Positions 8,882-17,149 of a stretch of 64,000 bases of DNA are shown here, one piece after another. A program made the position numbers and the translations under genes. The DNA lies in NCBI RefSeq assembly GCF_001428605.1, contig NZ_LMID01000015.1, forward strand, positions 145,591-209,590, read 5' to 3'. The DNA comes from Sphingomonas sp. Root720 (GTDB lineage: Bacteria; Pseudomonadota; Alphaproteobacteria; Sphingomonadales; Sphingomonadaceae). The notes beneath the pieces are model-generated. The model was not told where the DNA came from. It saw only the letters and a list, made by a program, of their open reading frames with translations, and ran no database searches. Each line of letters opens with the position of its first letter. Position 1 is the first letter of the stretch.

Positions 8882-9799
8882 TCAGGCCGTCGCCCCGACC
8901 ACCAGGCAGGCGAGGAACATCAGCAGGCCCGCGAAGCGGTTCGAACGGAATCTGGCGAGCGCATCGGCCGGGTCCTCGACCCGCAGCCGCGCCACCTGCC
9001 AGACGAAGTGCAGACCCATCGGCAGCAGGGCCAGGGTGGCGAGCGCCTGTGGCCGCAACAGCCAGAAGGCGGCGATCCAGCAGCCGATCGCGATCGCGTA
9101 GAACAGGCCGATGCCGAGCCGCGCACGAGGGCCCAGCGCGCGGGCCGAGGACTTCACCCCCGCCAGCGCATCGTCCTCGATATCCTGCAGCGCATAGATG
9201 GTGTCATAGCCGATCACCCAGGCGATCGACCCCGCGTAGAGCAGCCACAGCACCGGCGAGAAGCCGCCCGTCGCCGCCGGCCAGCCGACCAGCGCCGCCC
9301 AGGAGAAGACGATGCCGAGCCAGGCCTGCGGCCACCAGGTGATCCGCTTCATGAACGGATAGGCGGCGACGGCACCGAGGCTGGCGACGGCGGTGATCGC
9401 AGCCATGAGGTTGAGCTGGACGAGGACGACCAGCCCGACCAGGCAGAGCAGCGACAGCCAGGCCCAGGCCGCCTTGAGGCCGATCCGTCCGCTGGCCAGC
9501 GGACGCGCGGCGGTGCGCGCCACCTTCCGGTCCAGGTCGCGATCGACGATGTCGTTATAGACGCAGCCCGCGGCGCGCATCGCGACCGAGCCGAGCGCGA
9601 ACCACAGGATCAGATCCCAGCGCTCGACCGCCCTGCCCGCCAGCGCGATCGCCCATACGCCGGGCCAGAACAGCAGCCAGCTGCCGATCGGCCGGTCGAA
9701 GCGGGCGAGCAGCCAATAGGGGCGCAAGGCCGGCGGCAGCCGCCGGGCGATCCCGCGCAGCTCGCTGTCGGGCACGATTTCCTCGACTTCGTCGGCCAT
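8882..9799 (-). CDS. ubiA: 4-hydroxybenzoate octaprenyltransferase
   Basis: A polytopic membrane protein of 305 residues, which prenylates 4-hydroxybenzoate in ubiquinone synthesis. The two Asp-rich motifs of UbiA enzymes are present: NDIVDRDLD (about 83-91) and DIEDDALAG (about 207-215, in YALQDIEDD). Eight or so hydrophobic segments follow from residue 42 on. The frame is open to 9925, but that would overlap rsmE on the other strand. ATG 9799 (MADEVEEIVPDSEL) leaves a 40-bp divergent promoter gap with rsmE at 9840. Confidence 0.93.
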   Translation of the reverse strand: MADEVEEIVPDSELRGIARRLPPALRPYWLLARFDRPIGSWLLFWPGVWAIALAGRAVERWDLILWFALGSVAMRAAGCVYNDIVDRDLDRKVARTAARPLASGRIGLKAAWAWLSLLCLVGLVVLVQLNLMAAITAVASLGAVAAYPFMKRITWWPQAWLGIVFSWAALVGWPAATGGFSPVLWLLYAGSIAWVIGYDTIYALQDIEDDALAGVKSSARALGPRARLGIGLFYAIAIGCWIAAFWLLRPQALATLALLPMGLHFVWQVARLRVEDPADALARFRSNRFAGLLMFLACLVVGATA

Positions 9800-9839
9800 G
9801 GGCGGCAGGTAGGGGAAAAGCCACGCTTTCGGAAGTCCC

Positions 9840-10586
9840 ATGGCCCAAACCCCCGCCTGGCCGCCCGCCAGCCTGACCCGCCTGTTCGTCGAAACCCCGC
9901 TCTCGGCCGGCCTCGCGCTGACCATCGACGGAGGGCAGGCGCATTATCTGTCGGCCGTGATGCGGCTGAAGACGGGCGACGCGATCGCCCTGTTCGACGA
10001 TGCCAGCGGCGAATGGCGCGCGGTGATCGACCAGGTCGGCAAGCGCGCCGTCGCGGTGCGGGTCGAGGAACGGGTCCGCGAGCGCGAGGCAGTGCCCGAC
10101 CTGTGGCTGCTCGCCGCGCCGATCAAGAAGGGCCGGATCGACTGGGTCGCCGAAAAGGCGTGCGAGCTGGGCGTCGCCCGGCTGCGGCCGGTGATCACCC
10201 AGCGCACGATCGTCGACCGGCTCAACCTCGACCGGCTGCGCGCGCACATGATCGAGGCCGCCGAACAGTGCGAGCGGACCGCGCTGCCGATCCTCGACGC
10301 GCCGGTGAAGCTCGCCGCGATGCTGCGCGACTGGCCCGCCGACCGGGCGCTGATCTTCGCCGACGAAGAGGGCGGCACGCCGATGGCGCGGGCGGTGACG
10401 CCCGGACCGGCCGCGATACTGATCGGTCCGGAGGGCGGCTTCACCCCCGAGGAGCGCGCCGCGATCAAGGCCGTGCCGCAGGCGATCGGCGTGTCGCTGG
10501 GCCCCCGTATCCTGCGGGCCGATACGGCGATGGCGGCGGCCGTCGCGCTATGGATGGCATCGGCCGGGGACTGGCGCGCAGAATAA
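9840..10586 (+). CDS. rsmE: 16S rRNA (uracil1498-N3)-methyltransferase
   Basis: A 248-residue SPOUT-class RsmE. The N-terminal PUA-like part (RLFVETPLSAG, HYLSAVMRLKTGD) precedes the knotted SAM-binding domain with LLAAPIKKGRIDWVAEKACELG, ILIGPEGGFTPEE and LGPRILRADTA, the signature blocks of the family. It methylates U1498 in the 30S decoding region. It is separated from the following gshA by 41 bp and the two are likely transcribed together, an order seen in other alphaproteobacteria. Confidence 0.94.
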   Translation: MAQTPAWPPASLTRLFVETPLSAGLALTIDGGQAHYLSAVMRLKTGDAIALFDDASGEWRAVIDQVGKRAVAVRVEERVREREAVPDLWLLAAPIKKGRIDWVAEKACELGVARLRPVITQRTIVDRLNLDRLRAHMIEAAEQCERTALPILDAPVKLAAMLRDWPADRALIFADEEGGTPMARAVTPGPAAILIGPEGGFTPEERAAIKAVPQAIGVSLGPRILRADTAMAAAVALWMASAGDWRAE

Positions 10587-10627
10587 TCAAACTAGAAACG
10601 TACCGATCGGTCCGCTATGGCGCGGCG

Positions 10628-11998
10628 ATGAGCACGCGCAAGGCCTCCGAAGGCGATGATCCCCTGATCGAATCCCGCGACGACCTGCTGTCGGTCTTCG
10701 TCGACGGCGAGAAGCCGAAGGACAGATGGCGGATCGGCACCGAGCACGAGAAGTTCGTGTTCTTCGAGGATTCGCACCGCGCCCCCTCCTATGAGGAGCG
10801 CGGCGGCATCCACGCGCTGCTGATCGGCCTGACGCAATTCGGCTGGCGCCCGGTCTATGAGGGCGAGAACATCATCGCGCTCGAGGGCGAGGACGGCAAT
10901 GTCAGCCTGGAGCCGGCGGGCCAGTTCGAGCTGTCGGGCGCGCCGCTCGACAATCTCCACCAGACCTGCGCCGAAACCGGGCGCCACCTCGAGCAGGTCA
11001 AGGCGGTCGGCGAAAAGCTGGGGATCGGTTTCCTCGGCCTGGGCCTGTGGCCCGACAAGAGCCGCGAAGAGCTGCCGATCATGCCGAAGGGCCGCTACGA
11101 CATCATGCTGCGCCACATGCCGCGGGTCGGCACGATGGGCCTCGACATGATGCTGCGCACCTGCACCATCCAGACCAACCTCGACTATTCGAGCGAGGCG
11201 GACATGGTGCGCAAGTTCCGCCTCAGCCTGGCGCTGCAGCCGCTGGCGACCGCGCTGTTCGCCAATTCGCCCTTCCTCGACGGCAAGCCCAACGGCTTCC
11301 TCAGCTATCGCAGCCATATCTGGACCGACACCGATCCGCACCGCACGGGCATGCTGCCCTTCGTGTTCGAGGACGGTTTCGGCTATGAGCGCTACGCCGA
11401 CTACATGCTCGACGTGCCGATGTATTTCGCCTTCCGCGACGGCTATGTCGACGCGGCGGGGCTCAGCTTCCGCGACTTCATGGACGGCAAGCTGTCGGTC
11501 CTGCCCGGCGAGAAGCCGACGGTCGAGGACTGGAAGGACCATCTGTCGACCGCCTTTCCCGAGGTCCGGCTGAAGAGCTTCCTCGAGATGCGCGGCGCCG
11601 ACGGCGGCCCGCACGACCGCATCTGCGCGCTGCCCGCCTTCTGGGTGGGCCTGCTCTACGACGATGCTGCGCTCGACGCGGCCTGGGACCTGGTCAAGCA
11701 CTGGACGATCGAGGACCATCACCGCATCCGCGCGGACGTGCCGAAGCTCGGCCTGAAGGCACGGGGGCCGCGCGGGCGCAGCCTGCTCGACCTGGCGAAC
11801 ACCGTCCTCGACATCTCCGCCGAGGGACTGAAGGCGCGCGCGCGGCTGAACGGGGCGGGCGACGACGAGCGGGGCTTCCTCACCCCGCTGCGCGAGATCG
11901 TCGCGAGCGGCAAGACGCCCGCCGAACAGTTGCTCGATCTTTATCACGGCGCCTGGGGCGGCGACATCAGCCGCGTCTATCGGGACGTCCGGTTCTGA
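10628..11998 (+). CDS. gshA: Glutamate-cysteine ligase, plant/alphaproteobacterial type
   Basis: The 456-residue product catalyses ATP-dependent joining of glutamate and cysteine, the first step of glutathione synthesis, in the cytosol. It matches the plant-type GCL2 family: RIGTEHEKFVF (about 34-44), LEGEDGNVSLEPAGQFELSG, GLGLWPDKSREELPIMPKGRY, TCTIQTNLDYSSEADMV and GFLSYRSHIWTDTDPHRTG. The length is typical. ATG 10628 is used because upstream in-frame sequence overlaps rsmE and has no family character. A small GC hairpin (12003-12019) follows the stop codon. Confidence 0.95.
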   Translation: MSTRKASEGDDPLIESRDDLLSVFVDGEKPKDRWRIGTEHEKFVFFEDSHRAPSYEERGGIHALLIGLTQFGWRPVYEGENIIALEGEDGNVSLEPAGQFELSGAPLDNLHQTCAETGRHLEQVKAVGEKLGIGFLGLGLWPDKSREELPIMPKGRYDIMLRHMPRVGTMGLDMMLRTCTIQTNLDYSSEADMVRKFRLSLALQPLATALFANSPFLDGKPNGFLSYRSHIWTDTDPHRTGMLPFVFEDGFGYERYADYMLDVPMYFAFRDGYVDAAGLSFRDFMDGKLSVLPGEKPTVEDWKDHLSTAFPEVRLKSFLEMRGADGGPHDRICALPAFWVGLLYDDAALDAAWDLVKHWTIEDHHRIRADVPKLGLKARGPRGRSLLDLANTVLDISAEGLKARARLNGAGDDERGFLTPLREIVASGKTPAEQLLDLYHGAWGGDISRVYRDVRF

Positions 11999-12002
11999 CC
12001 GG

Positions 12003-12277
12003 ACCGGCGTGACGCCGGTGCAACAGTCGGCGCGATAAAGGCACCGTCCGGCCCTATTCGGGTTCCGGCGCGCAAGGGCGCTGGCACATCGCCGAATGTT
12101 GCGATAGAAGCGCGCTGCTGCGTCGGCAGGAGACACTCGCAATAGCGGGGCTCATCGCAGGAGAGAAATGCGCCGGTGAAAGTCCGGTACGGCGTGCAAG
12201 ACGTGGTGGCTGCGGTAAAATCGAGGATCAGGCTTCGCCTGGCCCGAGCCGGGGGATCCGGCCCGCAGCTCCACCAC
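12003..12277 (+). ncRNA. Unassigned foldable intergenic stretch, possible structured RNA
   Basis: There is no convincing gene between 11999 and 12465. Within it several nested stems can be drawn: ACCGGCG/CGCCGGT (12003-12019); CGCCG (12171-12175) with CGGCG (12190-12194), closing a CCGG-TGAAAGT-CCGG arm; and a 13-bp helix GTGGTGGCTGCGG (12203-12215) with CCGCAG and CCACCAC (12263-12277, two bases bulged). The last helix encloses a three-way junction with CAGGC-TTC-GCCTG and CCGG-N5-CCGG hairpins. The CCGGTGAAAGTCCGG loop resembles pieces of group II intron domain I and, less well, of cobalamin riboswitches, but neither family is complete. Strand is inferred from neighbouring genes only. Confidence 0.35.
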
Positions 12278-12465
12278 CCCGCCCCCTCCTTTCGTTCCCG
12301 CTGGTAAACGACCCGTCAACCGTGACGCCGGAATCGCGCAATTCCGTGGCGAATCCCCGGCCGGTGCGGCGGATGATCATGAAAAACGCGATCACCAATC
12401 TCCCACACCAGCGGGCAAGGCGGCGCCTCTAGCATCGGTCCCATCGGATCGACTGGAGGATCGGC

Positions 12466-13008
12466 ATGCGTTTCGGCTGGGGCAAGGCAAAGGCGGCGAA
12501 GCTGGCGGGCGCACTGGCCCTGGCGCTGGCGGCGCCGCTCGTGCAGGGCGCCACGGGTGTGGACAACAACCTCGCGCAGCGGCTGCTGGCCGGCCACAAC
12601 CGCGAGCGCGCCGCCATGGGCATCCCGCCGCTGGCGTGGAACGAACTGCTCGCCCGCGACGCCGGCATCTACGCCGCGCACCTCACCAAGGTCGGCTATC
12701 TGGTCCACAGCGAGGACGACCCCGCCGAAACCGATCCGCAGGGCGAGAATCTATGGGCCGGCACGCGGGGCTATTATGGCCCGGAGCAGATGGTCGGCCT
12801 GTGGGTCGACGAGAAGAAGGACTTCAAGGCCGGCATCTTCCCCAACAACAGCCTGAGCGGCGATCTGGAGAATGTCGGGCACTATACCCAGGTCGTGTGG
12901 CGCTCGTCGCGCGCCGTCGGCTGCGCGGTGGCGCACGGGGTAGAGGACGATTTCCTGGTCTGTCGCTACAGCGAAGGCGGCAACGTCATCGGCGAAAGGC
13001 CGTTTTGA
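12466..13008 (+). CDS. Secreted CAP (SCP/PR-1) domain protein
   Basis: A 180-residue exported protein with a signal peptide (cleavage near ALAAPLVQGA, about 29) and one CAP domain. CAP motifs are AGHNRERAAMGIPPLAWN (about 43-60), GENLWAG, NVGHYTQVVWRSSRAVGCAV and CRYSEGGNVIGERPF. The His and Glu that line the CAP cavity are present. Bacterial CAP proteins are poorly understood. The start has a good ribosome site (GGAGG, 6 bases away). It sits next to the PEP-CTERM/exosortase genes but has no sorting signal itself. The 450-bp leader contains the foldable stretch described separately. Confidence 0.85.
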   Translation: MRFGWGKAKAAKLAGALALALAAPLVQGATGVDNNLAQRLLAGHNRERAAMGIPPLAWNELLARDAGIYAAHLTKVGYLVHSEDDPAETDPQGENLWAGTRGYYGPEQMVGLWVDEKKDFKAGIFPNNSLSGDLENVGHYTQVVWRSSRAVGCAVAHGVEDDFLVCRYSEGGNVIGERPF

Positions 13009-13016
13009 GGATTGAA

Positions 13017-13132
13017 GTCATCCCGGCAAAAGCCGGATCTCCCTTCTCTTTTCCGAGACGGTCGATGTCCCGACGTTCAAGGCAGGAAGATTCCGGCAAG
13101 GGCAGGAGATTCCGGCTTTCGCCGGAATGACG
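13017..13132. repeat. Short palindromic repeat, family A (GTCATCCCGGC type)
   Basis: Left arm GTCATCCCGGCAAAAGCCGG (13017-13036) and right arm CCGGCTTTCGCCGGAATGAC (13112-13131) form a long inverted repeat. Each arm is itself a hairpin (CCGGC-AAAA-GCCGG and CCGGC-TTTC-GCCGG). It belongs to the widespread proteobacterial family whose translation reads like SRESGNP / DSRFRGND. A fuller copy is at 42274-42367 and a remnant at 38856-38880. It lies between convergent genes, where it could also end transcripts. Confidence 0.75.
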
Positions 13133-13164
13133 GGAAGAATCGCCTTGAGAATGACGGCCCGGGA

Positions 13165-13671
13165 TCAGCCTTTTACGGCCTCGCCCTCGGGCGCGGTCCC
13201 GTTCCGCCGGTAGGTCATGCGGGCGACGCCGCCGATCAGGCCGAAGCCCAGCATCAGCTGGACCCAGGTCGACGGCTCGGGCACGCCGGGCGTGCCCGGC
13301 GGATTGGGCGTGCCGGTGCTCGGCGGCACGAAGATGCGCGGCGTCAGCGGAACCGCGACGTCGGGCGGGGGTGCCTCGGCCACCTGCAGCGGCGAGGATT
13401 CCACCGGCATGTTGGTCACCGCCGGAAGGTTCGACAGGGCGAAGGGCGTGACGGTCGGGCACGGGCCCTCGGCCGACGCGACCTGGACGCCTTCCTCCGG
13501 CGCCGCGCGGACGCGGGTCTTCGGCTTGGCATATTGACGCGGCTGGGTAGCCTTGTGGACCGCATCCCGGACCTGGGGCACGCCCAGGCTCAAGGCGGTC
13601 GTACCGGCGACCGGACAGACGCAAGTCATCAGCAGCTTGGCCGCTTTGGACGCAACAGCTTCCTTCAACAT
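13165..13671 (-). CDS. PEP-CTERM sorting-signal protein, probable exosortase substrate
   Basis: A 168-residue protein, mostly Pro/Ala/Thr-rich and without a recognisable catalytic domain. Its C-terminus is a textbook PEP-CTERM tripartite signal: VPEPSTW at 130-136, a hydrophobic stretch with GFGLIGG at 142-148, and a basic tail RMTYRR at 151-156. Exosortases recognise and cleave such signals at the inner membrane. The N-terminus (AAKLLMTCVCPVAGTTAL) may act as a signal or lipoprotein-like segment. It is divergent from the exosortase gene 280 bp away, so this is the likely local substrate. Twelve residues follow the basic cluster, slightly longer than usual. Confidence 0.8.
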   Translation of the reverse strand: MLKEAVASKAAKLLMTCVCPVAGTTALSLGVPQVRDAVHKATQPRQYAKPKTRVRAAPEEGVQVASAEGPCPTVTPFALSNLPAVTNMPVESSPLQVAEAPPPDVAVPLTPRIFVPPSTGTPNPPGTPGVPEPSTWVQLMLGFGLIGGVARMTYRRNGTAPEGEAVKG

Positions 13672-13951
13672 GAAGAACTACCCCGATATTCCCCAACGCA
13701 AATATACACGCCGCCCAATAGCATGTTTTCGCGGAAGTCCAAAATTCGAGTGGTAAACATCTGCAACATCCCCGCGACGATACTGTGCGCGCCATGCACC
13801 CCAACCGACTGTTCCAGCGCGCGACGATCCGCTATGGGCTGGTTCGGCGCATCGACCGGGACCAACGCTTCATCGACGGCGGCGGTTCTCGGGAACAATG
13901 CCCGGAACATGGTTGAGATGGCGTAAATCCTTGAACAGACACTTGGGGGAC

Positions 13952-14860
13952 ATGGCGGACAGCCAGCCGGTCGCGAGCGCCGGCCGCTACGGACCGGCCG
14001 ATCTGCTGCCGCTGGTCGCCCTCGCGCGCCGCTTCTGGCCGCTCGTCATCGGCGTCGCCGCGGTGGTGGTCCCGACGCTCTACGGCGTCGCCACCCAGAA
14101 CTGGACCACCGAGCAGGGCGCGCACGGCCCGATCGTGCTGGCGACCGCGCTGTGGCTGTTCTGGCGCCGCTGGGGCGAGGTCCGCTCGCTGGCCCGGCCC
14201 GGCGACACGCGGGTCGCGGCGATCGCCTATCTGATCGTCGGGCCGCTCTACATGGTCGCGCGAATCATCAACGTCATCGAGGTCGAGGGCTTCATGATGT
14301 ACGGCTTGCTGCTGGTCACCGCCTATTGGCTGGTCGGCTGGCGGCCGCTGCGCGCCATGTGGTTCCCGATCTTCTACATGCTGTTCATCTTCCCGCCGCC
14401 CGACACGGTGGTGGCGATGGTCACGCAGCCGCTCAAGATCGGCATCTCGCAGGCGGCGATCAACCTGCTCTACCATCTGGGCTATCCGATCGCCGGATCG
14501 GGGGTGATGATCATCATCGGCCAGTATCAGCTGCTGATCGCCGCGGCCTGCGCCGGGCTCAACTCGCTGATCAGCCTGTCGGCGATCGGCCTGTTCTACG
14601 TCTATATCCGGCACAATGCGAACTGGCGCTATGCCATGCTGCTGATGCTGGCGATCGTGCCGGTCGCGATCCTCGCCAATTTCATCCGCGTGCTGGCCCT
14701 GATCCTCATCACCCATTATCTCGGGGACGAGGCTGCCCAGGGCTTCCTCCACACCTTCTCGGGGATCACCATGTTCCTCTTCTCGGTCCTCGGCATCTTC
14801 GCCGTCGACGCGCTGGCATCGCCGCTGCGCCAGAGGCTGGCACGCGGGAGCGCGGCATGA
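13952..14860 (+). CDS. xrtV: Exosortase, XrtV type
   Basis: A 302-residue polytopic inner-membrane protein of the exosortase/EpsH family, which cleaves PEP-CTERM signals. The proposed catalytic residues are present: Cys200 in AAACAGLNSL, Arg246 in ANFIRVLAL and His267 in GFLHTFSG. Eight or so membrane segments are visible. Naming it XrtV rather than another subtype rests on the neighbours (V-type EpsI and a small accessory protein) and the sphingomonad background. ATG 13952 follows GGGGGA closely; an upstream ATG at 13898 is less likely. Its stop overlaps epsI (ATGA). Confidence 0.85.
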   Translation: MADSQPVASAGRYGPADLLPLVALARRFWPLVIGVAAVVVPTLYGVATQNWTTEQGAHGPIVLATALWLFWRRWGEVRSLARPGDTRVAAIAYLIVGPLYMVARIINVIEVEGFMMYGLLLVTAYWLVGWRPLRAMWFPIFYMLFIFPPPDTVVAMVTQPLKIGISQAAINLLYHLGYPIAGSGVMIIIGQYQLLIAAACAGLNSLISLSAIGLFYVYIRHNANWRYAMLLMLAIVPVAILANFIRVLALILITHYLGDEAAQGFLHTFSGITMFLFSVLGIFAVDALASPLRQRLARGSAA

Positions 14861-15609
14861 CGCACGACGAGATCGACGCCCGGCGGCTGGTGTCGCGGCG
14901 CGCGATGATCGCCGGCGGCCTGCTGGCCGGGGCCGGGATCGTCGCCAATGCGCGCCGCCCCGACGTCCCCTTCCGCATGATCAAGGAGGCGAAGCTCAAC
15001 CCGCTCTTCCCCCTGAAGATCGGCGACTGGGAGTATCAGACGAGCAGCGGCCTCGTGCTGCCGCCGCCCGACCAGCTCAGCGACCGGCTCTACAACGCCA
15101 TCATCACCCGCTATTACGCATCGCCCACCCAGCTGCCCGTCATGTTCCTCATCGCCTATAACGGCATCCAGGACGGCATGCTCCAGGTGCACCGGCCCGA
15201 GGTGTGCTATCCGGCGGCCGGCTATGCGATCGAGCACGAACGGCTGATCCAGCTCGATGCCGGCGGCGGCGTCGAGGTGCCCGGCCATTATCTCGCCGCA
15301 CGCAGCGTCAGCCGCCACGAGCAGCTGATCTACTGGACGCGGATCGGCAACGACTTCCCGACCCGGTGGTGGCAGCAGCATTGGGCCGTGGCGAAGGAGA
15401 ATCTGAAGGGACGGGTGCCCGACGGCATGCTGATCCGTTTCTCGACCGCGGCCCCCGACGACCGCACGGCGATCCGGACGCTGCAGCGATTCCTCGTGCC
15501 GTTCTTCGCCTCGCTGTCCCCCACCGCGCGGCGGCTGGTGCTGGGCGAAGCCGGCGCCCCCGGGCTGAAGGACCAGATCCTCTCCGGCCGGCAGGCGAGT
15601 CCGCGCTGA
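14857..15609 (+). CDS. epsI: EpsI-family exosortase-associated protein
   Basis: A 250-residue protein with a twin-arginine-like start (RRLVSRRAMIAGGLLAGAGIV) and then the EpsI domain: FPLKIGDWEYQTSSG (about 51-65), a Tyr-rich region ITRYYASP, and the hallmark GMLQVHRPEVCYPAAGY (about 107-123) with the conserved Cys. EpsI proteins accompany exosortases and exopolysaccharide export; the biochemical role is not settled. It is translationally coupled to xrtV by a 4-base overlap, so the two probably act together. Confidence 0.85.
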   Translation: MTHDEIDARRLVSRRAMIAGGLLAGAGIVANARRPDVPFRMIKEAKLNPLFPLKIGDWEYQTSSGLVLPPPDQLSDRLYNAIITRYYASPTQLPVMFLIAYNGIQDGMLQVHRPEVCYPAAGYAIEHERLIQLDAGGGVEVPGHYLAARSVSRHEQLIYWTRIGNDFPTRWWQQHWAVAKENLKGRVPDGMLIRFSTAAPDDRTAIRTLQRFLVPFFASLSPTARRLVLGEAGAPGLKDQILSGRQASPR

Positions 15610-15640
15610 CCGTCGCGCCCCGGGGTCCGGTCGCGCGACC

Positions 15641-15910
15641 TCAGGGCAGCGGCTTGTCGAGCGGCTTCAGCGTGATGTGGACGAAGGCGAGCGTGCCGGC
15701 GATGATGGCGACGGCGATCAGATGATAGAGGATCCCGGCGCCCGCCACCGCCTTGTTGCCGAAATAATTGGCGACCGCGCAGCCGGCCGACGCGGCCAGA
15801 TAGTGCAGCATCGAATCCCGGGGCGGCCCGGCGACGGTCGACCGCTGCAGAAAGAGCACCACCAGGCCGGCGAAGATCGCGACGGTGACCCAATCGTAAA
15901 CAGTGTTCAA
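15641..15910 (-). CDS. Small membrane protein, XrtV sorting-system accessory type
   Basis: The frame is open to an ATG at 16039, but the likely start is the TTG at 15910. It is preceded by GGAGGG at an 8-base distance, and the protein then begins MNTVYDWVTVAIFAGLVVLFLQ, directly in a membrane segment. The product is 89 residues with three hydrophobic segments (about 6-23, 41-58, 63-80) and a short basic tail. Small proteins of this look accompany XrtV loci in sphingomonads. Convergent with epsI and divergent from the EpsD-like gene. Function unknown. Confidence 0.7.
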   Translation of the reverse strand: MNTVYDWVTVAIFAGLVVLFLQRSTVAGPPRDSMLHYLAASAGCAVANYFGNKAVAGAGILYHLIAVAIIAGTLAFVHITLKPLDKPLP

Positions 15911-16020
15911 TTTAAAAGCCCTCCCGCCACCGGCGAGCCATACAGGCTTGTCGCCGGGGCTGGCAATCATGTAGCACGGGAGGGACGATCGGTGTTCCAC
16001 ACGCGTCGGGGGAATGGGAA

Positions 16021-16881
16021 GTGAAGGTAAAGGCTGCACTTTTAAGCGGCACGCTGGCCGCGGTCTTGATGGTTTCAGGCTGCCAGAAGGAGCCGAAGGG
16101 CCAGATCCTGGCCATCGTCAACGGGGAAGAGATCTCGCTGCAGGAGCTCAATGCCGAGCTGCAGGGCACGAGCATCCCGGACTCGGTCGATCGCGACAAG
16201 CTGCGCAAGCAGGTGCTGCAGCGCCTGATCGATCGCAAGCTGATCGTCCAGAAGGCGCGCGAGCAGGGCCTCGACAAGACGCCCGAGTTCGTCACCCAGC
16301 AGCGCCGCCTGGAGGAGAATCTCCTGGTCACCATGCTCGGCCAGAAGATCGCGTCGACCGTGCCGATGCCCGACGATCGCGACATCACCCAGTATATCGC
16401 CGACAACGCCACCCAGTTCGCGGGACGCCAGCGGCTGCTGCTCGACCAGATCCAGTTCGCGGCCCCCAAGGATCCCAAGCAGCTCCTGACGCTGCGCGAC
16501 GCGCATTCGCTCGAGCAGCTGGCGGTGGGCATCCAGAAGCTCGGCCTCGGCATGTCGCGCGGCAAGGGCGTGATCGATACCGGCCGGCTCGACCCGGCGC
16601 TGGTGAAGGTGATCGACCAGCTGCCGCCGGGCGAACCTTTCGTGCTGCCGTCGAACGGCCAGTATATCGCCAGCGTGATCGTCGGCCGCGACGCGACGCC
16701 GACGCCGACGCCGATCGCGCGCCAGGCCGCCGCCGAGATGGTCCGTCGCAAGCAGCTGGTCGCCGAGAGCAAGGCACAGGTCGCCCGCGCCCGGACGAGC
16801 GCGCAGATCCAGTACCAGCCCGGCTATGAGCCGGACAAGTCGGCCATCAAGGCGAGCCAGGCCAAGAAGGACGCTAAATAG
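16021..16881 (+). CDS. epsD: EpsD-family peptidyl-prolyl isomerase-like lipoprotein
   Basis: A 286-residue exported lipoprotein: GTG start, signal sequence ending in the lipobox VSGC (Cys20). A SurA/PpiC-like N-terminal helical region follows (ILAIVNGEEISLQELNAEL, then RLIDRKLIVQKAREQGLDKTPEF), then a diverged isomerase-like part (about 130-225). EpsD proteins occur with PEP-CTERM and exopolysaccharide systems and probably chaperone periplasmic partners. The tail is charged and repetitive (KASQAKKDAK). A large palindromic repeat starts 20 bp after the stop. Confidence 0.8.
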   Translation: MKVKAALLSGTLAAVLMVSGCQKEPKGQILAIVNGEEISLQELNAELQGTSIPDSVDRDKLRKQVLQRLIDRKLIVQKAREQGLDKTPEFVTQQRRLEENLLVTMLGQKIASTVPMPDDRDITQYIADNATQFAGRQRLLLDQIQFAAPKDPKQLLTLRDAHSLEQLAVGIQKLGLGMSRGKGVIDTGRLDPALVKVIDQLPPGEPFVLPSNGQYIASVIVGRDATPTPTPIARQAAAEMVRRKQLVAESKAQVARARTSAQIQYQPGYEPDKSAIKASQAKKDAK

Positions 16882-16900
16882 CGGCTTTCTTGACTATTGG

Positions 16901-17143
16901 TTTTTGTTTGGCCCTCAGGCGCCGGGCGCGAGGCATCCGCCTCGCTTGGCTATCCTCGCATAAGCTTGGGCGGCCGTTCGGCCTTGCGGCACGCTGACGC
17001 GTCCCGTTTCACCGTGCCTCTCGAACCTGGAGATGGGCGTCGGAGCCCGACGGGCTCCGCAAGCGCGAACGCGCGCCCGAGCCTATGCGAGGACAGCCAA
17101 GTGCGCGGATGCGCACGCCGGCGCCTGAGGGCCAAACAAAAAA
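16901..17143. repeat. Large palindromic element, copy 1
   Basis: A 243-bp imperfect palindrome. Ends are TTTTTGTTTGGCCCTCAGGC on the left and GCCTGAGGGCCAAACAAAAA on the right. The conserved inner arm TTGGCTATCCTCGCATAAGC (16957-16976 region) returns in inverted form near 17080-17100. Local hairpins: GCGAGGC-ATCC-GCCTCGC on the left, GTGCGC-GGAT-GCGCAC on the right, GGCCG-TT-CGGCC, GCGCG-AA-CGCGC and GGAGCCC-GAC-GGGCTCC in the centre. It lies between the convergent epsD and sugar-transferase genes. No transposase is encoded. Confidence 0.9.
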
Positions 17144-17149
17144 CTGCGC

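Noticed and set aside
12124-12260. Possible cobalamin riboswitch (CCGGTGAAAGTCCGG and CAGGAGAC strings)
   Set aside because: The B12-box-like string lies before, not after, the GGTGAAA arm, the GCCACTG part is missing, and the downstream CAP gene has no link to cobalamin.
12203-12280. Possible tmRNA acceptor piece ending GCAGCTCCACCA
   Set aside because: No TTCGAAT-type T loop, no GGGG start and no tag reading frame could be found on either strand.
13794-13916. 40-codon frame in front of the exosortase gene
   Set aside because: Not recognisable, no clear ribosome site, and arginine-rich as expected for chance frames in this genome.
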